This document shows positions 32,967-41,733 of a stretch of DNA of 43,912 bases, in pieces (position 1 is the stretch's first letter; every line of letters starts with the position of its first letter). The DNA is taken from the NCBI GenBank assembly GCA_017449925.1, contig JAFSYO010000147.1, forward strand, positions 1 to 43,912, written 5' to 3'. The notes under the pieces are model-generated. The model did no database searches. It had not been told where the DNA came from and worked only from the letters and a program-made list of their open reading frames with translations. This stretch comes from Stomatobaculum sp. Lineage in GTDB: Bacteria; Bacillota_A; Clostridia; Lachnospirales; Lachnospiraceae. The translations under genes and the position numbers were made by a program.

Positions 32967-35900
32967 TCAGTCTACATCCACAAGCTCGTCCGGTTTCTTT
33001 CTGTACTGGCTCATCATCCGGTAAAGCACCGGAAGGAGCAGCAGGGAAAGCAGGGTACTGGCGATCAGGCCGCCCACATTCACCAGGGCAAGGCCCTGCA
33101 TGTACTGGCCCGCCTTTCCGACCCTCAATGCCATGGGCACCATGGCGATGATGGTGGTGAGGGTCGTCATGAAGATGGGCCTCAGGCGGATGGCGCCGGC
33201 TTCCACAAGGGAGCGGTCCAAGTCGCCGTTTTCACTCCGGAGATGCGTCGCCGTATCCACGTAGAGAATACCGTTGTTCACGACAGTTCCCACCAGCATC
33301 AGGAAGCCGATCATACTGACCATGCTGATCTTGCAGTCCGCCAGGAACAGAAGTCCGAAGGACCCGATCAGAGAGAAGGGGATCGTGAACATGACCATGA
33401 AGGAGAACTTAATGGATTCGAACTGCACCGCCATGACTACAAAGACCAGGAAAATGGCTGTGATCAGCGCGTTCCCGAGGTTCCCCAGCTCTTCCTTCAT
33501 GGATTCGTCCTGGGCGTTCGGCACTGATTCGACGCCTATGGGCTTCTGCCAGTTCTCCACGAAGCTCTTCATATCCTCTTCCGCCGTCTTCTTATATTCC
33601 TCGACGATCTGAGCCGTGATCTGCACGTAGTAGCGCTTGTCTTTTCTCAAAAGGGTCTGGGGGCTGTCCTCCAGCGAGACCTTCGCCACGTCCGACAGTG
33701 GGATCTTCCTTCCTGCGGGTGTGGTGAGAAGCCACCCTTTCAGTTCATCGATGGAGGCAAAGGTGTCGTCCGGGTATTCCAGCCGTACCTTGTATTCCTT
33801 CGCGTCTACCGTGAAGCTCATGACTTCTTTGCCGCTGATGGAGGTATAAAGTCCCCCGGCGATGCCGGCGGGAGTCAGGCCCTCCGCCTGAGCTTTGACC
33901 GGGTCCACGTCCACCTTGACGCGCGGAGCACCATTTTCCATGGATGAATGGACCTTGGTGACATAGGGTTCCTGCTGCAGTGCTTCGACGATGTCGTCTG
34001 CGGTGCCCTTCACCAGATCCAGGTCCGCGCCCTGCAGGTCGCACTCCACATCCGCACTGGTCGAGGAGCTCATGCTGCTGGAGCTGGCCTTCGCCATGGT
34101 GATGGATGCATCCGGGATCGTCTGCATCGGCGTCTTCCAGTCCGCGATCACCTGGTCTGTGGTCCGTTTTCTGGGTTTTTTGAAACCCCTGTCCTTCAGA
34201 TATGCGGTCACCGTAGCACTGGAGCTCCCGAGACTGTATCCAACGCCGCTGGAGCCATAGGACACCAGATAATCGTCCACATCCGGGTCCGCGGAGATGA
34301 TCTCCTCCACCTTGAGCAGGGTATTGCTGATCTTTTCGATATCCTGGCCGGGTTTTAAATTGACCGTGACGCTGATCTGGCCTTCGTCGATCTCCGACTG
34401 CAGCTCCATGCCGAGACGGCCCGCCATAACAAAACTTGTGGCCAGAAGCAGGATCACCACCAGGATGGTCGTGCGGGTGCGGGGCAGGATCTTTGCGGCA
34501 ACGTTCCGGTACCAGTTCTCGATCCCCTTCATGACACGGTTCACCGGCGCTTCCTTCTTTTCCTGCGGGTGCAGAAAATAGAACAGGAGGGGCACGATGG
34601 TGCAGGCAGAAAGGAGTGATGCCAGCATACAGAACACGATAGTGAAGCCCAGCTGGCTGAACAGCTGGCCGGACAAGCCGGTGAGCAGCGCCAGGGGCAG
34701 GAACACGACGCAGGTAGTGGCGGTGGAGCCGGCGATACTGCCCAGCACGTACTCCGATCCTTCCAGCGCTCCTTCATAGTAGCTCAGTCTCCGCACCGTC
34801 TTCTGCCGGAAACAGCTGTCCAGGACCACGATGGAGTTGTCCACCACCATGCCGACGCCCAGTACCAGGGAGCCGACGGAGATCAGGTTCATGGAAAATC
34901 CCATGGCGCTCATACAGCAGAGGGCCACCATGACCGACACCGGGATCGAGGTGCCGACGATCAGGGAAGCCTTCAGGTCCCCAAAGAAGATAAAGAGGAT
35001 CAGCATGGCCAGCACGACTGCCAGAGCCAGCGTCTGGAAGACACCCTTCAGGCTGTCCTTGATATTGTCCGCGGAGTCGCGGATGATCTCCATGTTCAGG
35101 GTGGGGTTCTTCTGTTTCAGGTTCTCAAAGGTCCGGCGGACCGCTCTGGACACATCCACCGCGGAGGCGCTCTGCTGCTTGGAAACCGAGACCGTCACGA
35201 TGTCCTCGCCGTCATAGCGGGCCACGCTCTTTCTGTCTTCCAGTTTGTCATAGACCGTCGCTACATCGGACAGCTGGATCACCTCGCCGCTTCTAAGAGG
35301 AAGCGTGATGGTCTTAATAGCTTCGACGCTCTTGTAGCTGGCACCGGTACTGACATTCAGGGACTGGTCACCGTGGTCGATGCTGCCGGAGGGGATGGTG
35401 AAGTCCGCCGCCCCGATCAGTTGGGCAAGGGTGTCCATGGTCAGTCCGTACTGTTCCATTTTTGCCCGGTCCAGCTCGATGCGGATATAGGATTCCCGCC
35501 CGCCGTTTACCGTTGCTTCCGCCACCGAGGAGATCTTCTCCAGCTCCGGAAGGATCTCATCGTTCACATAGCTCCGGAGATTGCCGTCTGTGCCTCCCCG
35601 GATCATCAGCTGCATGACCGGCATGGCATTCATATCCATCTCCATGATGGTGACATCCCCAACGTCGTCCGGGAGGCTGTTCTGGGCGATATCCATCTGC
35701 TTCCGCAGGTCCAGGTATGCGGTGTCCATGTTGGTGCCATACTCGTAACGAAGCATCATCAGGGCCACGTTCTCCATGCCGTAGCTGTAGTATGTCCTGA
35801 TGCCGGAGAGGGTGGACACGGAATTCTCCAGCGGTTTACAGATGGTCTCCACGATGTCCTCGGGACCTGCCCCCGGGAAGGTCGTGTAGATGATCATCAT

Positions 35901-36032
35901 CGGGAAGTTGATGTCGGGCGTCAGCTCCATGGGGGAGCCGAACACGCCCTGCAGTCCGAAGTACAGCACTGTGACCAGCGCGAGGAGCATGGTCACCGGA
36001 CGCATCAGGGCAAATTTTGTCAGATTTTTCAT
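32967..36032 (-). CDS. RND-type efflux pump (AcrB/HAE1-like permease)
   Basis: At 1021 residues it has the RND layout: an N-terminal membrane helix, two large outside loops, and a central bundle with TM4. TM4 contains GSLVLGVGMVVDNSIVVLDSC, where the proton-relay aspartates are usual; here one is VDN rather than VDD, as in many non-proteobacterial members. GIRTYYSYGMENVALMMLRYEYGTNMD and IILRGGTDG-type porter motifs lie in the first loop. It would use the proton gradient to move drugs, lipids or other compounds out. Its ATG overlaps the adaptor stop (ATGA), and GGAGG precedes it. It is fully intact. Confidence 0.92.
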   Translation of the reverse strand: MKNLTKFALMRPVTMLLALVTVLYFGLQGVFGSPMELTPDINFPMMIIYTTFPGAGPEDIVETICKPLENSVSTLSGIRTYYSYGMENVALMMLRYEYGTNMDTAYLDLRKQMDIAQNSLPDDVGDVTIMEMDMNAMPVMQLMIRGGTDGNLRSYVNDEILPELEKISSVAEATVNGGRESYIRIELDRAKMEQYGLTMDTLAQLIGAADFTIPSGSIDHGDQSLNVSTGASYKSVEAIKTITLPLRSGEVIQLSDVATVYDKLEDRKSVARYDGEDIVTVSVSKQQSASAVDVSRAVRRTFENLKQKNPTLNMEIIRDSADNIKDSLKGVFQTLALAVVLAMLILFIFFGDLKASLIVGTSIPVSVMVALCCMSAMGFSMNLISVGSLVLGVGMVVDNSIVVLDSCFRQKTVRRLSYYEGALEGSEYVLGSIAGSTATTCVVFLPLALLTGLSGQLFSQLGFTIVFCMLASLLSACTIVPLLFYFLHPQEKKEAPVNRVMKGIENWYRNVAAKILPRTRTTILVVILLLATSFVMAGRLGMELQSEIDEGQISVTVNLKPGQDIEKISNTLLKVEEIISADPDVDDYLVSYGSSGVGYSLGSSSATVTAYLKDRGFKKPRKRTTDQVIADWKTPMQTIPDASITMAKASSSSMSSSTSADVECDLQGADLDLVKGTADDIVEALQQEPYVTKVHSSMENGAPRVKVDVDPVKAQAEGLTPAGIAGGLYTSISGKEVMSFTVDAKEYKVRLEYPDDTFASIDELKGWLLTTPAGRKIPLSDVAKVSLEDSPQTLLRKDKRYYVQITAQIVEEYKKTAEEDMKSFVENWQKPIGVESVPNAQDESMKEELGNLGNALITAIFLVFVVMAVQFESIKFSFMVMFTIPFSLIGSFGLLFLADCKISMVSMIGFLMLVGTVVNNGILYVDTATHLRSENGDLDRSLVEAGAIRLRPIFMTTLTTIIAMVPMALRVGKAGQYMQGLALVNVGGLIASTLLSLLLLPVLYRMMSQYRKKPDELVDVD

Positions 36033-37102
36033 TTGCTCTCCGCCTCCGCTTCCTCCACAGTCCGGACCACCGCGCCGTTGTAGATCTCGTTGGACCAGGT
36101 AAGGATCACCTGGTCATCCGCGGAGAGGCCTTCCTTCACCTCGATGTAGCTTTCGTCGAACAGGCCGGTGACCAGGTCCTTCTTTATGGCTGTGCCGTCT
36201 TCGAAACAGTACACGAAGGGCGTACCGTCGGAATAGCTGACAGCGGACAGGGGAACCGTCATTACCTTCTTAACCTGGTCGGAGATCAGGGAAAGCTTTG
36301 CTTTGGAGCCGCTGGTAAAGCCTGCTTCCTCCGCGCCGGGAAGCTGCGCCTTGCAGTCAAAGAGACCGCTGGAAGAGACCTTGCTGCCCACTTCGGTCAG
36401 CTGCCCCTTGACTGTATGGGGCCCCTTTTCCACCTCTACCTCATCTCCCAGGTTCAGATGCTTCATGACACTTTCCGTCACGCCGAAGGCGATCCGCATT
36501 CCGTTGGCGCCGGATATGGTGCAGATGGGCGCCGCGGGGCTGGCCTGGTCATGGACCTCCGCATTCTTCGTCTCCACAACGCCGCTGATGGGTGCCTTCA
36601 CCTCAGTGTAGCCCGTCTGCAGCTCCAGCTGCGTCTTGGCGTTCTGGTAGGACAGCTTCGTGCTTTTCGCCGCGCTCTGGGCGCTCTCCAGCTGCTGCTG
36701 GGACACAGCGCCGGTAGAGAACAGGGCCTCGGTGCGGGAAAGAGCCGTCTGGGCGTCGTTCATGGCGATCTTCGCCGCGTCCACCTGGATCTGCAGAGAA
36801 TCCAGGGCGTCGCTGTGGATGCTGATGAGCACCTGGCCCTCCTCCACTGTATCGCCCACTGCGAAATTCACTGCTGTGATCTCTCCGGACATCTTCGGCA
36901 GCACCGACACCTCTTCCTGGGGTTCAATGGTGCCGATGGCTGTGCTCAGGTTGATGATGTCACGATTCTCCGGATGACCGACGGCCACGGTGGGACGGGT
37001 CTCTTCCTGACCGACCTCTTTTTTCTTCATGAAGCGTACCGCGATCAGCGCCAGCAGTGCCGCCACGATCAGAAACGCGATCCATTTTCCTGCCTTTTTC
37101 AT
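36029..37102 (-). CDS. RND periplasmic adaptor/membrane-fusion protein (HlyD family)
   Basis: This 357-residue protein has one N-terminal membrane helix (about 8-24) instead of a lipobox. A barrel-sandwich/lipoyl region follows (VSVLPKMSGEITAVNFAVGDTVEEGQVLISI), then a coiled coil (about 100-160, SQQQLESAQSAAKSTKLSYQNAKTQLE). The returning lipoyl half is GYTEVKAPISGVVETKNAEVHD, and beta-barrel domains follow. It should join the RND pump to a TolC-like partner. It starts one base after the tetR stop and overlaps the RND gene by 4 bases. Confidence 0.92.
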   Translation of the reverse strand: MKKAGKWIAFLIVAALLALIAVRFMKKKEVGQEETRPTVAVGHPENRDIINLSTAIGTIEPQEEVSVLPKMSGEITAVNFAVGDTVEEGQVLISIHSDALDSLQIQVDAAKIAMNDAQTALSRTEALFSTGAVSQQQLESAQSAAKSTKLSYQNAKTQLELQTGYTEVKAPISGVVETKNAEVHDQASPAAPICTISGANGMRIAFGVTESVMKHLNLGDEVEVEKGPHTVKGQLTEVGSKVSSSGLFDCKAQLPGAEEAGFTSGSKAKLSLISDQVKKVMTVPLSAVSYSDGTPFVYCFEDGTAIKKDLVTGLFDESYIEVKEGLSADDQVILTWSNEIYNGAVVRTVEEAEAESK

Positions 37103-37103
37103 C

Positions 37104-37853
37104 TTACCTGTCCCCCTCTGATGTAGTTTTCTCTCTGCGCAGCGCGCCGTATTTCAGAAGATTCAGCTCCATATTCAGCGCTCTGTGGATCTCTTTTTCC
37201 TGGTCCGGGAAACGGGCTGCCACGGCACCGCTCCGGAAGGTCAGCATCATGATCAGCGGATAGAGGAAGCGCGTGTGCTCCTCATCAAGATCATACTTTT
37301 CATGGTCCATCATTTCCCAGACCCGGTGTGTGGTGGCCCGGAAAAGACGGTGGATGTTCCGCTTCGCACTCTCCGCGTCCGATCCCTCTTCTTTTGCTGC
37401 AGCTTCCTCTGCAGTTTCTTCTTCTGAAGCTCTTGCTTCCTGACATTCGGTATCCGGAGGATTCATGATTCTTCCGTCAGCCATCAGTTCCTGCAATGTC
37501 TCCGTGTCGGAAAACAGATTCTTTACAAATCCCGCCACTTCATTGGACTGCATGCTGGTCCGGCAGGTCTCATAGATCTGCTCCGCGCAGAGAAAGGGAT
37601 CTCCTCTGCTCTTGTCCAGAAAGCCGAAAACTTCCTCGTCGAATTTTCCGATCAGTTCCGCCAGGATAAAACAGAACAGGGACATCTTGTCCTCAAAATA
37701 CGTATAAAAGCTGCCTCTGGAAATATCCGCGTCCTTGATGATGCGGTTGATGCTGGCGTCCCGGTACGGACATCGCGCGAACTCCGCAAAGCCCGCAGCG
37801 AGGATCCGCTGTTTTTTCTCCTCAGACAGCTTAAGGAAACGGTCTGTGGCCAT
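37104..37853 (-). CDS. TetR-family regulator of the RND efflux operon
   Basis: This 249-residue regulator has an N-terminal TetR helix-turn-helix (about 12-58; KKQRILAAGFAEFAR...DASINRIIKDADISRGSFYTYFEDKMSLF) and a larger C-terminal ligand domain. The C-terminal domain includes an unusual Glu/Ala-rich acidic insert (EEETAEEAAAKEEGSD, about 190-205). The longer ORF start at 38033 lies upstream of the promoter; GGAGGGGG before the ATG at 37853 fixes the start. It is the first gene of the efflux operon, and the two palindromes upstream are its likely operators, so it should repress itself and the pump until a ligand is bound. Confidence 0.92.
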   Translation of the reverse strand: MATDRFLKLSEEKKQRILAAGFAEFARCPYRDASINRIIKDADISRGSFYTYFEDKMSLFCFILAELIGKFDEEVFGFLDKSRGDPFLCAEQIYETCRTSMQSNEVAGFVKNLFSDTETLQELMADGRIMNPPDTECQEARASEEETAEEAAAKEEGSDAESAKRNIHRLFRATTHRVWEMMDHEKYDLDEEHTRFLYPLIMMLTFRSGAVAARFPDQEKEIHRALNMELNLLKYGALRREKTTSEGDR

Positions 37854-37892
37854 GCTTTTTTCCCCCTCCGTTGACCCTGATATAACAATAGA

Positions 37893-37942
37893 TGACACCC
37901 TGTCACACTCGAGATTGTACTCGAAAAGTGACAGGGTGTCAA
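37893..37942 (-). promoter_or_regulatory. Promoter and twin palindromic operators of the tetR-RND operon
   Basis: On the minus strand TTGACA (37937-37942) and TACAAT (37914-37919) are 17 bases apart, a near-consensus sigma-A promoter. Two 13-bp palindromes of form TGACA-N3-TGTCA lie at 37929-37941 (overlapping the -35) and 37893-37905 (around +3 to +15). With flanking C/G they are exact 14-bp inverted copies of each other, centres 36 bp apart. Confidence 0.85.
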
Positions 37943-37950
37943 CTGAACAT

Positions 37951-38808
37951 TTATTCCTCCGGATCCAGCTCTTCTGCCGGACCGATATTCGTTTCGTCTG
38001 CTGCTTCTCTGATCTTCTCCTGAACCATTTCATCAGTAAATTCAGGAGCTGTAGTAGTGTCGTAATTGTAGGTGGAGTCCTTGATCTCCAGGACCATGTT
38101 GCCGCGGATCGTCGCGGTGAAAAGCATTCCTTTCTGCAGAAGAGCCGGTGTTGCCGAATACTGGCTTGTACCGGAAGCTTTTTTAGACCGTTCTTTCTTC
38201 GGGACCAGGATCTGGATCCCCTGGGCTACCGGCCGGAGAAGCGTCTCCGTTGTGGAAGAATCCGCTGAAGTCCTCCGAAGCCGCTGAGATGTAAGAATGT
38301 AATTCTGCCCCTCTGAATCGATCAGACGCACCCGGTAAAGGCTCTTTTTTTCTTCGATCTCTTTGTTCGGTCCGGTATCCTTTGCGGAACCGGCTCTGAC
38401 AGTGCTCTTCGAAGCTTTTGTCGTCGCCGTTGCACGAATTCCCAGCTCCGGAAACTCAATTACATCGTCTTTTTTGATCTGGCGGATCTCTTCTTCTGAC
38501 AGGAACACGGTATCGTAGGCATCGACCGTAACCCGGTAGACCCCCTGCTCCTCGTCCAGCACAGCATCTCCCTGGCTTTTCAAGACCCGCGCGCCCAAAA
38601 TCTTAAAATCCGAAAAGACATCATTCCCTTCCCAGTAACCAAACTGGCCCACCTTACAGCCGTCCGGAGTGACTGTGTTCGTAAGCCACTTTCCGTCCTC
38701 TCCTCTGTAGCGCCATCCCTTGGCATCCTGTACCCATTCCGCATGCACAGGTATGACAAGAAAGACTGAAATGAGAACCGCCAGTACCGGCGTCAGACAT
38801 CTCTTCAT
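37951..38808 (-). CDS. Secreted protein with wall-binding head, paralogue A
   Basis: This 285-residue protein has a signal peptide (cleavage near PVHAE) and one aromatic wall-binding-like repeat (EWVQDAKGWRYRGEDGKWLT, about 24-43). A roughly 200-residue conserved body is shared with the next gene: QGDAVLDEEQG...VDAYDT, DVIEFPELGIRATA, ILTSQRLRRTSADSSTTETLLRPVAQGIQI, and a C-terminal YNYDTTTAPEF. The function is not recognised; the shared motifs suggest a dedicated extracellular domain rather than an enzyme. AAGGA lies 8 bases before the ATG. It is 20 bases after its paralogue and ends just before the efflux promoter, without an obvious terminator. Confidence 0.85.
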   Translation of the reverse strand: MKRCLTPVLAVLISVFLVIPVHAEWVQDAKGWRYRGEDGKWLTNTVTPDGCKVGQFGYWEGNDVFSDFKILGARVLKSQGDAVLDEEQGVYRVTVDAYDTVFLSEEEIRQIKKDDVIEFPELGIRATATTKASKSTVRAGSAKDTGPNKEIEEKKSLYRVRLIDSEGQNYILTSQRLRRTSADSSTTETLLRPVAQGIQILVPKKERSKKASGTSQYSATPALLQKGMLFTATIRGNMVLEIKDSTYNYDTTTAPEFTDEMVQEKIREAADETNIGPAEELDPEE

Positions 38809-38828
38809 CTTCAGTATCCTTTTTGTGG

Positions 38829-39683
38829 TTACTCTCTCTTGATAACCAGGTTTCCGTGAGCCGCGTGTTCGTCGTACTCTGTTGCTGTGGTCGTATTGTA
38901 ATTATACGACACATCGTATGCGTTTGTCACCCGAGTGCCCTTCATGTCCGCCTTGAACATCATCCCGTTCTCAAGAATGTACTGCATGGTATGGGTCTGG
39001 GTGGTGCCGCCTGCCTTTTCAACACCCATAAAGCCCGGGATCTCGATTTCAACGTCCTGTGCCACTTCCCGGAGAATCGTCTCTGTCTGGCTGCCATCGG
39101 CAGAGGTTTTCCTCAGACGGTTCTTCGTAAGCACATAAGTATTGCCGGCTTCATCCGTGCAGGTGACTCTGTAGCCGCTGGTGGAAGACTGAATCCCCTT
39201 CTCCTCATTGGCCGCATGATAAACGGTAGGCTTTCCTCTGGTCAATGCCGTCAGCGGAAAACCAAGTCCCGGGAATTCCAGGATATCCCCCGCCTGGATC
39301 TGGCGAAGCTCAGCAGCCGATGCAAACCCTGTGTCCAGAACATCCACCTTTACGTGCCAAATGTTTTCCTCATCCAGAACCGGATCTCCTTTGCTTCTTA
39401 AGATCATGTCCCCCCGGATATCGAGGTCGTCAAACGGCGTTTTGATGATCTCATAGTTGCCGTCCTCCTGAAGAGTTCCGATACTGGCGCTGCCGTCCCA
39501 GATTCCGTTCACGTCCACCCAGAAGCCGTCTTCCGTGTATCCGCTGGTCACATAGACATTGTCATTCAGATAGAATCGATAGTTTCCTGCTTCATCCTGG
39601 ACCCATCCTCTTACCGCATAAGCGGTGGTGGTCATGGAGAGGGCCATGGCGGCTGTCAGCGCCGCTGCTGCGAGTTTTCTCAT
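38829..39683 (-). CDS. Secreted protein with wall-binding head, paralogue B
   Basis: This 284-residue protein has a signal peptide (cleavage near AYAVR), an aromatic repeat head (GWVQDEAGNYRFYLNDNVYVT), then the same body as the downstream gene: KGDPVLDEEN...VDVLDTGF, DILEFPGLGFPLTALT, VLTKNRLRKTSADGSQTETILREVAQDVEIEIP, and YNYNTTTATEYDEH near the end. The ATG at 39683 has AGGAGG, whereas the longer ORF starts before the promoter. It is the first gene of a two-gene operon with a promoter at 39765-39793. The function is unknown; it may bind the wall or an extracellular polymer. Confidence 0.85.
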   Translation of the reverse strand: MRKLAAAALTAAMALSMTTTAYAVRGWVQDEAGNYRFYLNDNVYVTSGYTEDGFWVDVNGIWDGSASIGTLQEDGNYEIIKTPFDDLDIRGDMILRSKGDPVLDEENIWHVKVDVLDTGFASAAELRQIQAGDILEFPGLGFPLTALTRGKPTVYHAANEEKGIQSSTSGYRVTCTDEAGNTYVLTKNRLRKTSADGSQTETILREVAQDVEIEIPGFMGVEKAGGTTQTHTMQYILENGMMFKADMKGTRVTNAYDVSYNYNTTTATEYDEHAAHGNLVIKRE

Positions 39684-39764
39684 TTTAAAACCTCCTGTTT
39701 CAGTCCTTGTTATCCAAACCGCAGAACACCGCGGTCCATTCACAGTTTTCGTTTTGATGGTTGC

Positions 39765-39793
39765 ATTATAAACGGAAACATTCAGCGGCACAA
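39765..39793 (-). promoter_or_regulatory. Promoter for the paralogue B/A secreted-protein operon
   Basis: On the minus strand TTGTGC (39788-39793) is followed after 17 bases by TATAAT (39765-39770), about 80 bases before the ATG. An inverted repeat CGAATC/GATTCG lies just upstream (39803-39819). Confidence 0.6.
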
Positions 39794-39902
39794 GATGAAA
39801 AGCCGAATCGTAATGATTCGTAAGAGGGTCTTAAAACTTTTCGAATTCAAAACTCGCTTGAGAATAATAGTGCTCCTCACAACAGCCTGTTCTAAACAAC
39901 AA

Positions 39903-39926
39903 ACAGGGGACCTTTCGGTCCCCTGT
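39903..39926 (-). terminator. Terminator after wall-binding protein copy A
   Basis: A perfect 10-bp stem (39903-39912 with 39917-39926) with a 4-base loop is followed on the minus strand by UUGUUGUUU. It ends transcription of the gene at 39982. Apart from this and the promoter at 39765, 39684-39981 shows no gene. Confidence 0.85.
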
Positions 39927-39981
39927 CTGCCGCAATTAGTATTTCGTTTTCAAGAGCAACTTCTAACCGGTTGCAGTGAAA

Positions 39982-41733
39982 TTACTTAAGGGTGATCTTG
40001 GTGATGTAGCCGGTCTTGACGCCAGCCTTGCCAAGGATGGTCGTTGTGGTGCTGGACAGGGCGATCTTGTAATCGTCTCCATCCTTCTTGGTTCCGCTGG
40101 TCAGAATAGCACCGGAGGTGTTGACCGGGACGAAGTACTGAGCGAACTTAGTGCCTGCATAAGCATCAGCGGTCTTGTAGTAAGCCTCGTCGCCGCTCTT
40201 GCTGGTGCCGTTGGGAACAATGATGCCTTCTCTGATCAGATCGGAGATGGTGTACTTCTTACCCTTGATAATATCATCAGTACCGATATTCTGCAGAGCG
40301 AAGAACTCGACCTTGTTGTCCTTATCAGCTGCGATCAGCTTGCCGCCGACATAGATCTTCTTATCGTCGACGCCGGTGATACCCTGGCCCTTACGAGCGC
40401 CGGAGTTGTAGAACCGGAAGGTGAAGTTGTCGCCATCAAGGGTGATGTTCTGCTTGCCGGTCTTCATGGAACCGTCGTGATCTTCATCGTTGGAGAAGAA
40501 GTAGAACGCATACTTACCAGTCTGAAGATCGCTGATCAGGTTCCTGACGGTCTCGTCGAAGTTGTCCTCGTTGTCATAGCCCTTGAATCCAGCGATAACA
40601 TCATAATCATCATCAGCCAGGACGGATGCGATCTGCTTGGTCTCGCCAGCCTCAGCAAAGGTAATGAACTGCAGGCCCTTCTTCATACGGCCATAGTTGT
40701 CAAATGCATACTTCTTGGACTTGATGGTCTTGATCTCGGAAGCAATCAGGTGGCCCTTGCCGTCAGCATAGTACCAGTAACTGTCGCCATCGTCATACTT
40801 GCCCTTCTGCAGATAGTAACCAGGAACAACCTTGAACCAGCCCTTGGTGTAACGAGCACCATCTTCGGGGCTGCTGAAGTACATGAAGGTCTCGGTGTAG
40901 GATTCTTTACCCTGTGCATCCGGAACGGTAGCAGGAGTGTCAACCTGACCAGGAGTAGCGATGGTCTCAGTAGCGTCCTTGGTGTACCAGTCAGCTACCA
41001 TGCGGCCGTACTCGTCGAAGCCGTACTTCTTGCCGTTGATGGTCTTGTTGTCCTTGTTGGTCTGCTTCTTACCGGAAGACTTGAACCAGAACCAACGATC
41101 CTGATCCTCATCCCAGAAAGCGTCGCCGGGCTGAAGGTCTTCAGCGCCGTTCTCGTCAAGGATGGAGATCAGTCTCCAGCCAACGCTCATAGCGCCGTCG
41201 TTCTCATCGCCGAAGTAGTACTGGCAGTTAGACCAAGCATCATCTTCGAAATCGGTCTCGCCTTCGTCGCTGACCCAGCCGTACTGCATCTGGCCGTCCT
41301 CGTTGAAGCAGTAGGTCTTGCCGTTGATGCTCTTCTTGAAAACGCTGGTGGAACCTTTCTTTCTGTAAGCCTTACCGTTGTTCTGGAAATAATACCAGTG
41401 AACTTCCGGCTCGTTGTCGTCGTTTCCGGCATCCTCATTGTCGATGGCGATCCACTGGTTGCGGACCATAGCGCCGTTGGCGTCGACATAGTAGTAGTCG
41501 TCGTCATCCTCGATCAGCATGTCGGTTGCCATGTAGCCGTCGCCATCCAGATAGAACCAGTTGTCGCCGGACTTGGCCCACTTATCAGTAACTTTTTCTT
41601 CTGCCTTGTTGTAATAAACCCAGGTACCATCCTCTTCCTGCCAGCCGGTAGCTGCGAAGGAAGTCATGGATGCACCAATTGCAAGAAGCGCTGCTGCAGA
41701 AACGATTGCAGCAATTTTAGTCTGCTTTCTCAT
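39982..41733 (-). CDS. Secreted cell-wall-binding repeat protein, copy A
   Basis: This 583-residue acidic protein has a signal peptide (cleavage near SFAATG). A series of aromatic wall-binding repeats follows (GWQEEDGTWVYYNK, WFYLDGDGYMATD, YYYVDANGAMVRNQW, YCFNEDGQMQYGW, KYGFDEYGRMVADW, YWYYADGKGHLIAS and KYAFDNYGRMKKG, up to about residue 350). A C-terminal domain of unknown fold follows (about 360-583). The repeats resemble choline- or glucan-binding modules, which would hold it on the surface. Almost no Shine-Dalgarno is seen before its ATG (GATATCAGCATTATTATT). It is a near-identical inverted copy of the gene at 43554, with a Tn916-type integrase between them. Confidence 0.9.
   Translation of the reverse strand: MRKQTKIAAIVSAAALLAIGASMTSFAATGWQEEDGTWVYYNKAEEKVTDKWAKSGDNWFYLDGDGYMATDMLIEDDDDYYYVDANGAMVRNQWIAIDNEDAGNDDNEPEVHWYYFQNNGKAYRKKGSTSVFKKSINGKTYCFNEDGQMQYGWVSDEGETDFEDDAWSNCQYYFGDENDGAMSVGWRLISILDENGAEDLQPGDAFWDEDQDRWFWFKSSGKKQTNKDNKTINGKKYGFDEYGRMVADWYTKDATETIATPGQVDTPATVPDAQGKESYTETFMYFSSPEDGARYTKGWFKVVPGYYLQKGKYDDGDSYWYYADGKGHLIASEIKTIKSKKYAFDNYGRMKKGLQFITFAEAGETKQIASVLADDDYDVIAGFKGYDNEDNFDETVRNLISDLQTGKYAFYFFSNDEDHDGSMKTGKQNITLDGDNFTFRFYNSGARKGQGITGVDDKKIYVGGKLIAADKDNKVEFFALQNIGTDDIIKGKKYTISDLIREGIIVPNGTSKSGDEAYYKTADAYAGTKFAQYFVPVNTSGAILTSGTKKDGDDYKIALSSTTTTILGKAGVKTGYITKITLK
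41375..41733 (-). repeat. Left arm of inverted repeat (5' end of copy A)
   Basis: These 359 bases, read on the minus strand, match 43554-43912 at about 346 of 359 positions, with no gaps. Eight of the 13 mismatches fall within the first 36 bases; runs of 80 and 126 identical bases follow. The match ends about 10 bases before the start codons. Confidence 0.9.

Noticed and set aside
37929..37941. Palindromes at 37893-37941 as a terminator
   Set aside because: The arms sit on promoter elements and no U tract follows; operator reading fits better.
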